Shown here piece by piece: positions 40,066 to 48,549 of a DNA stretch of 64,000 bases. Under the pieces are notes generated by a model, which worked only from the letters and a program-made list of their open reading frames with translations, ran no database searches and was not told the DNA's origin. Positions within the stretch are counted from its first letter, which is position 1. Each line of letters opens with the position of its first letter. Origin of the DNA: Dongia sedimenti (lineage in GTDB: Bacteria; Pseudomonadota; Alphaproteobacteria; Dongiales; Dongiaceae); contig JAUYVI010000004.1 of assembly GCA_030715195.1 (NCBI GenBank), positions 124,001 through 188,000 on the forward strand, written 5' to 3'. The position numbers and the translations under genes are program-made.

Positions 40066-40079
40066 TTGATTTCTATTAA
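40066..40079. promoter_or_regulatory. FNR/FixK-type box between the chemoreceptor and Crp/Fnr genes
   Basis: TTGATTTCTATTAA matches the TTGAT-N4-ATCAA consensus with one mismatch. It lies in an AT-rich 150 bp divergent region, about 70 bp from each of the two flanking starts (39995 and 40147). One flanking gene is itself a Crp/Fnr-family regulator, so autoregulation and control of the chemoreceptor-kinase operon are plausible. Confidence 0.55.
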
Positions 40080-40146
40080 TAGCTGGTGAACATTTATCCT
40101 AATTACCCCATGATATATTGCAAACAATCCTACTATTATTGTATAC

Positions 40147-41034
40147 GTGAGTTGGCAACCTATGTTGCGGACTCCGGTCCTGCCCTTCTGCGGTGGCGGC
40201 GAGCCGGGCACATATGCTGGTATTCGCAGGGTGATTCGCGACCAGCGACAAAGCCGGGGAGACAACCGGCGATCAAGGCGGAGGGAGAAAAATCTGAGCG
40301 ATCATGCAAAAGGCGGCCTCGATGCAGGCAGGCGCCACGCGTTGAAGTTGCCGGGAGGATGCGACCACTGTCCGTTGCGGAGCCTCACGGTGTACGACGG
40401 CAGCGGTGCGGAGGACGGGTCGAGGATCGAGGCGTTGCGCCTACGCTGCACGACCTTTGCGGCACGCCGGACCATCTGTTACGAAGGCGATGCGCCGACC
40501 GAGCTGTTCCAGCTGTTCGACGGTTGGGCGTTCCGCTACAAAGTGACTCGGGACGGACGGCGGCAGATTCTGTCGTTCATTCTGCCCGGCGATCTGATCG
40601 ATCTTCCGCTGCTCGGCACCGAACGCATCGCCCACGCCGTCAAGGCGCTGACTGCGATCAGCGTCTGCGTGTTCAGCCGCACCGAGCTCGCAGACTTCAT
40701 CTACGGCGATGCGGAGCGCGCCCGCCGCGCGGGGGCGGCGTTCGCGGCGCAAAGTGCCGCGACGGACGAGCAGATGCTCGATCTCGGGCAGCGCTCGGCC
40801 TTCGAACGGATCGCGCGGCTGCTCAATCATCTCGCCGTCCAGCTTCGCAAGCGCGGGCTGGCCGAGGCCGAAGGCTTTCGCCTTCCGCTCACGCAGTCCC
40901 ATATCGCAGACGCGACCGGCCTCACCGCCGTTCACGTCGGGCGAACCTTGCGTGAGATGCGCAAGAGCAAGCTGCTGAGCCTGGCCCAAGGCTGGCTCAC
41001 CATCGAGGATCCCGAGAGCCTCGCCGCGATCTAG
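40147..41034 (+). CDS. Crp/Fnr family transcriptional regulator
   Basis: The cyclic-nucleotide-binding-like domain covers about residues 85-190 (CYEGDAPTELFQLFDGWAFRYK, FILPGDLIDLPLLG). A winged helix-turn-helix follows (QSHIADATGLTAVHVGRTLREMRK), with FNR-type recognition-helix layout. A CDHC pair (Cys72, Cys75) and a further Cys in ISVCVFSRTEL, at the place of FNR Cys122, are present, but the cysteine expected six residues after the pair is absent. The start is uncertain: GTG 40147 gives 295 residues with an odd basic N-terminus, and GGAGGGAG near 40279 precedes a CTG that would start just before the CDHC region. Confidence 0.85.
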   Translation: MSWQPMLRTPVLPFCGGGEPGTYAGIRRVIRDQRQSRGDNRRSRRREKNLSDHAKGGLDAGRRHALKLPGGCDHCPLRSLTVYDGSGAEDGSRIEALRLRCTTFAARRTICYEGDAPTELFQLFDGWAFRYKVTRDGRRQILSFILPGDLIDLPLLGTERIAHAVKALTAISVCVFSRTELADFIYGDAERARRAGAAFAAQSAATDEQMLDLGQRSAFERIARLLNHLAVQLRKRGLAEAEGFRLPLTQSHIADATGLTAVHVGRTLREMRKSKLLSLAQGWLTIEDPESLAAI

Positions 41035-41045
41035 CCGGACGCTGT

Positions 41046-42908
41046 CTACAAGCCGCGCTGCAGGAAGGCGTTCATCCGCCGGGCGAAGGCGGCGGGGTCG
41101 GGCAGGGGCTCGCCATCCTGGATCCGCGCCTGGTCGAGCAGCAGGAAGCAGGCGTCGCTGAGCGCCTCGTTCGCTCCCTTCGAGACGGCTTGGGCGAGGC
41201 TGGCGATCATCGGGTGGGTACCGTTGATCTCCAGCACGCGCGGGAGGCCCGCCTCCAGCTTCTTGTGCTGGCGAAGCAGCTTCTCCAGATGGATATCGAG
41301 GTCGCCCTCGGCCGCCACCAGGCAGCAGGCGCTGTCGGTCAGGCGATCGGAGATCCGCACATCCTTGACCGCATCCTTGAGCGTCAGGCGCATCAACGCG
41401 ATCAGGTTGTCGATGCCTTCGGCCTTGGGCTCCGGTTTCTCGTCCTTGGCGCCTTCCGCCGGCTTCACCGCGGCGAGATCGGCGGCGCCGCGGGTCGCCG
41501 ATTTGAACGGCTTGCCCTCGTATTCGCCGACCGCCTGCATCCAGAACTCATCGACCGCGTCGGTCAGCAGCAGCACCTCGACACCCTTCTTGCGGAAGCC
41601 TTCGAGATGCGGCGAGCGCTGCAAGGCCTCGATCTCGTCGCCGCTGATCGTGTAGATGCCGTTCTGCCCATCCTTCATGCGGCCGATGTACTCGGCCAGG
41701 CTGACCGGCGCCTCGCTGGTGGTGGAGCGGAAGCGCGCGAGCTTCAGGAGCGCGGCGCGGTTCGCCTCGTCCTCATAGATGCCTTCCTTCAGCACGGCGC
41801 CGAACGTCTCCCAGAACTTCAAGTACCGCTCCGGCTCGTTCTCGGCGATCTTGCCGAGCTCGCTCAGCACCCGCTTGATCAGGCCGGCGCGGATCTTGGC
41901 GATCAGCGGATTGGCCTGCAGGGTCTCGCGGCTGATGTTGAGCGGCAGGTCCTCGGAATCGACGATGCCCTTCAGGAAGCGCAGCCAGCCGGGGAGCAGG
42001 TCCTCGCAATGGTCGGTGATGAAGACGCGCTTCACATAAAGCTTCAGCGACTGCTTGCGGTCCGGATGGAACAGATCGAACGGCTTCGAGCTCGGGATGA
42101 AGATCAGACCGGTATAGTCGATCTTGCCCTCGGCCTTGAAATGCAGGGTCGCCCAGGGCGCGTCGAAGGCGTGGGCGATGTGATGATAGAACTCGGTATA
42201 CTGCTCCGGCGTGATCTCCGACTTGGAGCGGGTCCAGAGCGCTGCCGCCTGGTTCACATGCTTCTGCGAGGTGCCGTCCAGCAGGCGGACCGGGAGCGCG
42301 ATGTGGTCGGAATACTTGGCGACCACCTTGGCGACATTGGCGCTGTCCAGCCACTGGTCTTCGCCGCTCTTGATGTGCAGCGCAATCTCGGTGCCGCGGC
42401 TCGTCTTCTCCGCCGGCGTGACCGTGAACTCGCCGCGGCCCTCGGACTCCCAGGTCCAGGCTTTGTCGTCTCCGGCGCGGCGCGAGGTGACCGCGACCTT
42501 GTCGGAAACCATGAAGGCCGAATAGAACCCGACGCCGAACTGACCGATCAGCGAAACCTTCTTCTCGGCACTCTCCTCGGTGGCGAGCTCGCTCATGAAC
42601 TGCGCTGAGCCGGACCGGGCGATGGTGCCGAGATTGGCGATGAGCTCGTCATGGCTCATGCCGATGCCGTTATCCGCAATGGTCAAGAGCCGGTTCGGCT
42701 TGTCGATGGTGATGGTGACCGCGAGGTCGGGATCGTCGCCCAGCAGGCCGGACTGGGTCAGGCTGAGGTAGCGCAGCCGGTCGCAGGCATCGGATGCGTT
42801 GGAGATCAGCTCCCGCAAGAAGACCGATTTATCGCTGTAAAGCGAATGGGCGACGATGTCGAGCAGACGGCTCACCTCCGCCTGAAAGCCATGACGCTCC
42901 GCCACCAT
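41046..42908 (-). CDS. htpG: molecular chaperone HtpG (Hsp90)
   Basis: HtpG is the bacterial Hsp90 ATP-driven chaperone. The 620-residue length is normal. The N-terminal GHKL ATPase domain has FLRELISNASDACDRLRYLSL, ADNGIGM and GQFGVGFYSAFMV. The middle domain has LPLNISRETLQ and the C-terminal dimerisation region ends the protein. ATG at 42908 and a sigma-32-type promoter 39 bp before it fit a heat-shock gene. It is convergent with the Crp/Fnr gene. Confidence 0.97.
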   Translation of the reverse strand: MVAERHGFQAEVSRLLDIVAHSLYSDKSVFLRELISNASDACDRLRYLSLTQSGLLGDDPDLAVTITIDKPNRLLTIADNGIGMSHDELIANLGTIARSGSAQFMSELATEESAEKKVSLIGQFGVGFYSAFMVSDKVAVTSRRAGDDKAWTWESEGRGEFTVTPAEKTSRGTEIALHIKSGEDQWLDSANVAKVVAKYSDHIALPVRLLDGTSQKHVNQAAALWTRSKSEITPEQYTEFYHHIAHAFDAPWATLHFKAEGKIDYTGLIFIPSSKPFDLFHPDRKQSLKLYVKRVFITDHCEDLLPGWLRFLKGIVDSEDLPLNISRETLQANPLIAKIRAGLIKRVLSELGKIAENEPERYLKFWETFGAVLKEGIYEDEANRAALLKLARFRSTTSEAPVSLAEYIGRMKDGQNGIYTISGDEIEALQRSPHLEGFRKKGVEVLLLTDAVDEFWMQAVGEYEGKPFKSATRGAADLAAVKPAEGAKDEKPEPKAEGIDNLIALMRLTLKDAVKDVRISDRLTDSACCLVAAEGDLDIHLEKLLRQHKKLEAGLPRVLEINGTHPMIASLAQAVSKGANEALSDACFLLLDQARIQDGEPLPDPAAFARRMNAFLQRGL

Positions 42909-42946
42909 GATCCGACGCTCCTCCGAAGTCAGTTGCTCCGGCGGTC

Positions 42947-42975
42947 ATATGCTGAATTTTGCGGGCAGTTTCAAG
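42947..42975 (-). promoter_or_regulatory. sigma-32 (RpoH)-type heat-shock promoter of htpG
   Basis: On the minus strand CTTGAAA (42969-42975) is followed after 14 bp by CAGCATAT, matching five of seven fixed positions of CCCCATnT. It lies 39 bp before the htpG ATG. The sequence pair and spacer match the htpX promoter. Confidence 0.65.
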
Positions 42976-42997
42976 ATGGCCGGTGGCCGGGCCGGGC

Positions 42998-44860
42998 TCA
43001 GGCCGCCTTGGCCACCGCCAGCATGGGCAGGTAGATCCGGAAGATCGTGCCGAATCCCTCGGTCGTCTCGACCGAGATCGTCCCCTCCAGGCCGAGGACG
43101 ATGCCATGCACCGCGGCGAGGCCGAGGCCGCTGCCCTTGCCGACGCCTTTGGTGGTGTAGAACGGCTCGAACATGTGCTCGAGCACGGTGCGGGGGATGC
43201 CGCCGCCATTGTCTTTGACGCTGATGCAGACGCAGGGCCGGTCCGGGGCGATCGTGCCGACATGGACGAAGTGCGTGCGGCCGTCGCCCGTGGTCATGAC
43301 GTTGAGCGGCGCCCCGTCGGCGGGCGGCATGTGGCGCGCGCCCAGCCGCTCGGCCGCGCGGTCGAAGGCGGGGCTCTTCACCTCGATCTCGATGGCGCCC
43401 GGGCGCATGCCGATCGCATCCCGGGAATTGACGCAGAGGTTCATGATGATCTGCGAGATGTTACCGGGGTCGGCGCGCACCAGCGCCCCGTCGCTCCCGA
43501 CGAAGGAGGTCAGCAGGGTCTGGGGCGTGGTGGCGCGGAGCAGGCCCAGTGTCTCGCGGGCGATGCCGGAGATGTCGACCTCGACTTGGTCCGACTTGCC
43601 CTTGCGCGAGAAGCTCATGATCTGCGTGACCAGCCCGGCCGCGCGCTTCGCCGCGCCGACGATCTTCGTCGCCATGCGCTGCTGCTGCGGCCGGTCGGCA
43701 AGATCGGCCTGCAGCATCTCGGCGAAGGTGAGGATCGCGGTCAGCACGTTGTTGAAATCATGGGCGACGCCGCCGGCCAGCCGTCCGACCGCTTCCATCT
43801 TCATGGCATGATGGAACTGGTCGCGGAACTCTGAGCGCTCCCGCTCGAGCCGGGTTCGCTCCGATAGGTCGGTTCGCATCAGCACCAGCCCGCCCTCCGG
43901 GGTGCGATGGGCGCGATAGAGAAAGGTGCGGCCGTCCGCCAGGCGGGCGAGAAAGCTGTGCCCGGGCTCGGTGACCCGTGTCGCGAAGTCGGCTCTGAGC
44001 GACGCGGCGGCCGGATCTGCGCCGTCCAGCATGCCGGCTTCGGCCTGCAACAAGGCGCCAAGCGAAGCGCCGGGATCGGCGCTCACCGTGCAAGGCGCCA
44101 GCAGCGCGCGATAGGCCTGGTTGGCAAACACCACCCGGCCGTCGCGGTCGCTGACGACGAACGGATCGGCTGCGGTGTCGAGCGCGCTTTCCAGGCGCTC
44201 GCGCTGGCGGACGGTCTCCTCGCGCGCGGTCATCGCCGCGCACTCGGAAGCTTTCGCGGCACCCGCCTGCCGGATCGCCAGAACGACCAGCGCGCCGCCG
44301 GACAGCAGCAGCAACAGCACCGAACCGATCATCTGCTCGAACAACTCGGTCATGCGCGCGCGATTGAGCAGGGTCGAATCCTTCAGCAGAAGAAACTGGG
44401 TCAGGTCCCGCGTCTTGAACCGCTGCGCCGCGATCAGCGAGACCAGCGGGTCCTCGACGCTGCGGTCTCCGGCAATGACGTGGTCCACGCTCTTGTCGAT
44501 CATGCCCATCGTGCCGACCAGGCTGGAAAGGGCGGCGTCGAGCTCAGGCAGGTCGCGAATCTGGCTCGCTTCCGCGGAATCGCGCAGGAACAGCACGCGG
44601 CTCACGTAGATCTCGCGCTGCAGCCCGAGCGCCTGCGCGGTGTCGTCGGTTCTCTCGCGACGGAAACGTTCGAGCGCCAGCGCCAGCTTCAGCGCCTCGG
44701 AGTCCATTTGCACCGCGCCCCAGCTGCCCTGGCGATAGGTGTGCTCGATCAGCTGGCTCTGCCGCAACAGCGCATGGCCGAGATAGGCGCCGGCCGCGAG
44801 CGACGTCAGGACGGCGGCGATCAGGCCCCAGCGGCAAAGGTCCGCGACGCGGGGCATCAT
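42998..44860 (-). CDS. transmembrane PAS sensor histidine kinase
   Basis: The 620-residue protein has membrane helices at about 11-33 and 178-198 enclosing a helical periplasmic sensor of about 145 residues. A PAS-like domain (about 220-335, LDTAADPFVVSDRDG), HisKA with His367 (GGVAHDFNNVLTA) and HATPase (NLCVNSRDA, DNGGGIP, GSGLGLAAVHGIV) follow. The GGVAHDFNN type groups it with NtrY/hybrid-like kinases. Its start overlaps the stop of the periplasmic protein gene by 4 bp, and a receiver-only response regulator is encoded divergently next door, so the three probably form one signalling unit. Confidence 0.92.
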   Translation of the reverse strand: MMPRVADLCRWGLIAAVLTSLAAGAYLGHALLRQSQLIEHTYRQGSWGAVQMDSEALKLALALERFRRERTDDTAQALGLQREIYVSRVLFLRDSAEASQIRDLPELDAALSSLVGTMGMIDKSVDHVIAGDRSVEDPLVSLIAAQRFKTRDLTQFLLLKDSTLLNRARMTELFEQMIGSVLLLLLSGGALVVLAIRQAGAAKASECAAMTAREETVRQRERLESALDTAADPFVVSDRDGRVVFANQAYRALLAPCTVSADPGASLGALLQAEAGMLDGADPAAASLRADFATRVTEPGHSFLARLADGRTFLYRAHRTPEGGLVLMRTDLSERTRLERERSEFRDQFHHAMKMEAVGRLAGGVAHDFNNVLTAILTFAEMLQADLADRPQQQRMATKIVGAAKRAAGLVTQIMSFSRKGKSDQVEVDISGIARETLGLLRATTPQTLLTSFVGSDGALVRADPGNISQIIMNLCVNSRDAIGMRPGAIEIEVKSPAFDRAAERLGARHMPPADGAPLNVMTTGDGRTHFVHVGTIAPDRPCVCISVKDNGGGIPRTVLEHMFEPFYTTKGVGKGSGLGLAAVHGIVLGLEGTISVETTEGFGTIFRIYLPMLAVAKAA

Positions 44861-45333
44861 TCGCCGTCGATCGCCTTGATCTGCCAGATCATCTTGGTGG
44901 CAGTCTGCTCGTTCCGCAGCTCGGGATGCTGGTCCAGCGGATAGATCAGCCAGAACGGCCCCTTGTCCCGCACCCGCATGTACTTGCCGTCGACCTTGTA
45001 GGCGACGATCACGTCGTAGTTCTCCGCGTCGCTGGCGGGGACCTCGACCCGATAGTCGTTGAGCGCAGTCATCACCAGGCTGGGCGCGGTGAGCTTGGCG
45101 GCCTTGAGCAACTCGCGCAGCAGCACGCCCTCGAAGGTCGCCGTTCCGGGCAGGAAGGGCGTCGCGGTCACGATGCGCGTCTGCGGCATCTTTTCCAGAT
45201 CGGCCACGGTGACTTTATAGCCTTCAGTGCCGATCGCCAGGGGCAGCGTCTCGGGCTGTTCCTGCGCCGGCGCGAGGCCGCTCCAGGAAAACAACAGAAA
45301 AACAGCGAGCAATCCGGTCCGGAGAATGAACAT
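44857..45333 (-). CDS. periplasmic protein with degenerate molybdopterin-oxidoreductase (sulfite-oxidase-like) fold
   Basis: From ATG at 45333 the protein has 158 residues and a signal peptide (to about AQEQPE). The mature part resembles the small 'oxidoreductase molybdopterin binding' domain (VTVADLEKMPQTRIVT, TFEGVLLRELLKAA, ALNDYRVEVPASDAE, GPFWLIYPLDQHPEL). It contains no cysteine at all, so it cannot bind molybdenum like sulfite oxidase. An ATG further upstream in frame (45381) would give a less typical signal. It overlaps the kinase start by 4 bp, which points to a ligand-binding or sensor-partner role. Family assignment is from pattern memory. Confidence 0.7.
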   Translation of the reverse strand: MFILRTGLLAVFLLFSWSGLAPAQEQPETLPLAIGTEGYKVTVADLEKMPQTRIVTATPFLPGTATFEGVLLRELLKAAKLTAPSLVMTALNDYRVEVPASDAENYDVIVAYKVDGKYMRVRDKGPFWLIYPLDQHPELRNEQTATKMIWQIKAIDGE

Positions 45334-45450
45334 CGTCTGATCTACATCAAAGGCTGTTGGGGCCGCGCAACAGGATCGCATTCGCCGCTTAATTCGGAAT
45401 TAACACCTAGGGTTTATTTTTGATCGACGACCAACCAGCCATCGCGAGGG

Positions 45451-45873
45451 ATGCTCGTGTCAGCGACAGAGATGCAGAGCGGGAGCACGACCATTCTCCT
45501 GGTGGAAGATGACGAGACCGTCCGGGACGCCCTGTCGCTGATGCTCGAACGCGCGGGCTATACCGTGACCGCCGCCGAGAACGGACTGATTGCCGCCGGC
45601 CTGCTCGAAGACTGGCAGCCGAACCTGGTGATCACCGACATCTTCATGCCCGACGGCGACGGCATCGAGACGCTTAATCTGGTCAAGCGCCGCTGGCCCT
45701 CGACCCCGGTGATCGCGATCTCGGGCGGCAGTCCGATGCTGCGGATCGACTATCTCCAGGTGGCCGACGATTTCGGCGCCGCGGCCACGGTGGCGAAGCC
45801 CTTCGTCGGCGAGCAGTTTCTCGCCACCATCGCCCAGGTCCTGGCCGGCGGCGCGGCCAAGGCGAACCTCTAG
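45451..45873 (+). CDS. single-domain response regulator
   Basis: The 140-residue protein is a receiver domain only. It has the acidic pair Asp20-Asp21 (LLVEDDE), phospho-acceptor Asp63 (ITDIFMPDGDG), the SGG switch region and Lys116 (VAKPF). No output domain is attached. It is divergent from the kinase and periplasmic protein genes with 117 bp between starts; the likely input is that kinase. ATG at 45451 follows GCGAGGG. Confidence 0.9.
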   Translation: MLVSATEMQSGSTTILLVEDDETVRDALSLMLERAGYTVTAAENGLIAAGLLEDWQPNLVITDIFMPDGDGIETLNLVKRRWPSTPVIAISGGSPMLRIDYLQVADDFGAAATVAKPFVGEQFLATIAQVLAGGAAKANL

Positions 45874-45953
45874 ACGAATCTCGGCTCCACCGGGCTTCTT
45901 TCCGGCCGCGAGTTCTGGCAGCATGGCCGGAACTTGGTCCCGCGGAGGAATTG

Positions 45954-46772
45954 ATGGCCGCCACGTCCCGCCTGCAACCCGTTCCGGCCTCGGATGCGCC
46001 GGGCACCGTCCGGTCCGACGAGGAATGGCGCCTCCGGCGCGAGCTCGCGGCCTGCTACCGGCTGATCGCCCATTTCAAGATGACCGACCTGATCTTCACC
46101 CATATTTCGGTGCGGATTCCGGGGCCGGAGCATCACTTCCTGATCAACCCCTACGGCCTGTTCTTCGACGAGATCACCGCCTCCAACCTGGTGAAGATCG
46201 GCCTCGACGGGCACGCGGTCGAGCCGACGCCCTATTCCGTCAACCCGGCCGGCTTCGTGATTCACAGCGCGATCCATGGCGCGCGCGAGGATGCCCATTG
46301 CGTGCTGCACACCCACACCAAGGCGGGTTGTGCGATCGCCGCGCAGAAAGACGGGCTGCTGCCGGTCAACCAGATCAATCTCGAGTTCTACGGCAAGATC
46401 GCCTATCACGACTACGAAGGCATCGCGCTCGATCTCGATGAGCAGAAGCGGCTGGTTGCCGATCTCGGAACCAAGCCGGTGATGATCCTTCGGAACCACG
46501 GCCTGCTCACCGTCGGCAAGGACGCGCAGCAGGCCTTCTTGCGCATGTACTACCTGGAGAAGGCCTGCGAGATTCAATTGACCGCGCAGGCCGGCGGCCA
46601 GGCGCTGGTCCTGCCGCCGAAGGAGGTGTGCGAGCACACCGAGCGCCAGTTCAACGCGCCGCCGCCGCCCGCGCAGGACGGGCGGACGCTGAGCGATCCC
46701 GACGGCTACGATCTCGCCTGGAATGCGCTGCTGCGGCTGCTGGATCGGATCGATCCCGGCTACAAGAACTGA
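45954..46772 (+). CDS. class II aldolase/adducin family protein
   Basis: The 272-residue protein has the adducin-like fold: WRLRRELAACYRLIAHFKMTDLIFTHISVRIPGPEHHFLINPYG, then the zinc-binding HTHTKAGCA and the third ligand region NHGLLTVG. By family it is a metal-dependent sugar-phosphate aldolase or epimerase, or an eukaryote-like adducin-type protein; the substrate cannot be read from the sequence. I chose ATG at 45954, preceded by GGAGGAATTG; a TTG lies 3 bp upstream. Its stop overlaps the next start (TGATG). Confidence 0.85.
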   Translation: MAATSRLQPVPASDAPGTVRSDEEWRLRRELAACYRLIAHFKMTDLIFTHISVRIPGPEHHFLINPYGLFFDEITASNLVKIGLDGHAVEPTPYSVNPAGFVIHSAIHGAREDAHCVLHTHTKAGCAIAAQKDGLLPVNQINLEFYGKIAYHDYEGIALDLDEQKRLVADLGTKPVMILRNHGLLTVGKDAQQAFLRMYYLEKACEIQLTAQAGGQALVLPPKEVCEHTERQFNAPPPPAQDGRTLSDPDGYDLAWNALLRLLDRIDPGYKN

Positions 46773-47464
46773 TGCGCCGCATCCTGCCGCTGCTGGTCCT
46801 GGTGCTCGGCGCCGCGTTGGCGCCGGCGGCCGCCCCCGCGGTTGCCCAGGACATCGCCGGCATCTACGACGCGCAGGGTCACAATCCCGGCGGCGGCGGC
46901 GCCTACAAAGCCGTGGTGCAGATCGTCCCCTTTGGGTCGGCGCACGCGATCCTCTGGAAGCTCGGCGCTGGCAAAGGCAATGAAGGCCTCGCCATCCGCC
47001 AGGGCAATGTGCTGGGCGCCGGCTACACCGCGGGCAAGATACCGTTCGGCCTGGTGGTCTATCGGGTCGCGGGCGGCGTGCTCGACGGCGAGTGGATCAG
47101 CAGCGGCGATCCGAAGGCCGAACTCGGCCGCGAGACCCTGGAGGGCCCCGCCACTCTCGGCGGCAATTACAAGATCACGCTGGGGCAGAATCGCGACGGC
47201 ACCACCAACTACACCGGCGAAGTGATCATCAAGCCGGACGGCGACACCTATCTGCTCGCCTGGATGGTGCCGAAGCTTGCCTATGTCGGGCGTGGGGTGA
47301 TGATCGGCGACGTGCTGGTGGTGGCCTATGGCCGGAGCCAGGATCCGAAGAAGCTGCCGGGCGTGGTCGCTTACAAGATCGACAATGCCGACACCCTGTC
47401 CGGCGTCTGGGCGACGCCCGGCGCCAAGCTCACCGGCACCGAAACGCTCAAGCGCCGGCCCTGA
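46772..47464 (+). CDS. secreted protein with two-fold internal repeat
   Basis: The 230-residue protein has a signal peptide (core LLVLVLGAALAPAAA, cleavage near VAQD) and a mature beta-rich part. Two related halves are visible: GIYDAQGH...AYKAVVQIVPFGSAHAILWKL and GNYKITLGQNRDGTTNYTGEVIIKPDGDTYLLAWMV, each ending in a G-x-GY/G-x-G-x segment. It has no cysteine pattern or catalytic motif that I recognise. Translational overlap with the aldolase gene suggests joint function. I do not know the family. Confidence 0.7.
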   Translation: MRRILPLLVLVLGAALAPAAAPAVAQDIAGIYDAQGHNPGGGGAYKAVVQIVPFGSAHAILWKLGAGKGNEGLAIRQGNVLGAGYTAGKIPFGLVVYRVAGGVLDGEWISSGDPKAELGRETLEGPATLGGNYKITLGQNRDGTTNYTGEVIIKPDGDTYLLAWMVPKLAYVGRGVMIGDVLVVAYGRSQDPKKLPGVVAYKIDNADTLSGVWATPGAKLTGTETLKRRP

Positions 47465-47473
47465 GCGATCGGA

Positions 47474-48451
47474 TCAAACGATCAGGTTCTGCGGCTTGCC
47501 GGCGAAGAAGTTCAGGATGTTGTCGAGTCCGCCGCGCACCAGGCGCTCGAGCGCCGCGGTGCTGTTGAAGCCGATATGCGGCGTCAGCACCACGTTCGGC
47601 AGCTGCTTCATCGGCCGATCCGGAAAGGGCTCGGTCGGGAACACGTCGAGCCCGGCGCCGTAGATCTTGTTTTCGGCCAGCAGCTTCTCCAGGCAGTCGT
47701 AATCCATCAGCCCGCCGCGCGCGGTGTTGATGACGATGGCATTGGGCTTCAGCTTGCCGAGCAGCACGGCGTCGATCAGGCCGCGGGTCGCATCGTTCAG
47801 CGAAAGATGCAGCGAAACCACATCCGAGGTGGCGAACAGTTCGGCGAGGTCGATGAACTTGACGGTGGAGAAGTTGCGGCGATAGCGGCCGGCGCTGCGG
47901 GTCCAGGCCACCACCTCCAGTCCCAGGCCGAGCGCCATCCGTGCCGTCTCGCGGGCAATCGGGCCGAAGCCGACCAAGCCGATGCGTCGGCCTTTAAGCT
48001 CCAGCCCCGACGGATGCTCGGCCCAGCCGCCGCCGCGCACGATGGTGTCGAACTGCGCCACCCGGCGCGCGACCGCGAACATCAGCGCAATGGCATGTTC
48101 GGCCACGGTGCGGTCGCCATAGCCCGGGACATTGGCGACCCGGATGCCGCGCTCCCTGGCGGCGGCGAAATCCACGAAACCATCGACGCCGATGCCGAGG
48201 AAGGAGATCACCTTGAGGTTGGGACAAGCCTCGATCGCGGCGCGGCTGACCTTGGCCCAGTTGAGCAGGATCGCATCGGCCTTGTTGCAGCGCTCGATCA
48301 GCAGCGCGTCATTGTCGATGGTGCCGGTCTCGACCGCGAGCGTCACGTCCGCCGGCAGTTTCCAGCTCTGCAGCAGGCCGACCGTTTCCGGCGAGGCGTC
48401 GGGTGAAGCGATCAGCGGCACCGCGTGGATTCCTTGGCTGGTTCGACACAT
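47474..48451 (-). CDS. D-2-hydroxyacid dehydrogenase family protein
   Basis: From ATG at 48451 the protein has 325 residues. It has a D-isomer 2-hydroxyacid dehydrogenase fold: a catalytic-domain N-terminus, the NAD motif GLVGFGPIARETARMALGLG, VVSLHLSLNDATRGLID, NTARGGLMDYDCL (Arg/Glu catalytic region) and PHIGFNSTAALERL carrying the catalytic His. All active-site elements are present. The substrate is uncertain (glycerate, hydroxypyruvate or similar). It ends 9 bp from the convergent secreted-protein stop. A longer start at 48505 is possible. Confidence 0.88.
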   Translation of the reverse strand: MCRTSQGIHAVPLIASPDASPETVGLLQSWKLPADVTLAVETGTIDNDALLIERCNKADAILLNWAKVSRAAIEACPNLKVISFLGIGVDGFVDFAAARERGIRVANVPGYGDRTVAEHAIALMFAVARRVAQFDTIVRGGGWAEHPSGLELKGRRIGLVGFGPIARETARMALGLGLEVVAWTRSAGRYRRNFSTVKFIDLAELFATSDVVSLHLSLNDATRGLIDAVLLGKLKPNAIVINTARGGLMDYDCLEKLLAENKIYGAGLDVFPTEPFPDRPMKQLPNVVLTPHIGFNSTAALERLVRGGLDNILNFFAGKPQNLIV

Positions 48452-48549
48452 TCTCGCCGATCCCGGCGTCGCGATCCAGCATCTCGACGATTGCGGACGG
48501 AGCACCTAAACTCGCCGCCATTCCGAACACGAACACAGGGGAGCAACCC

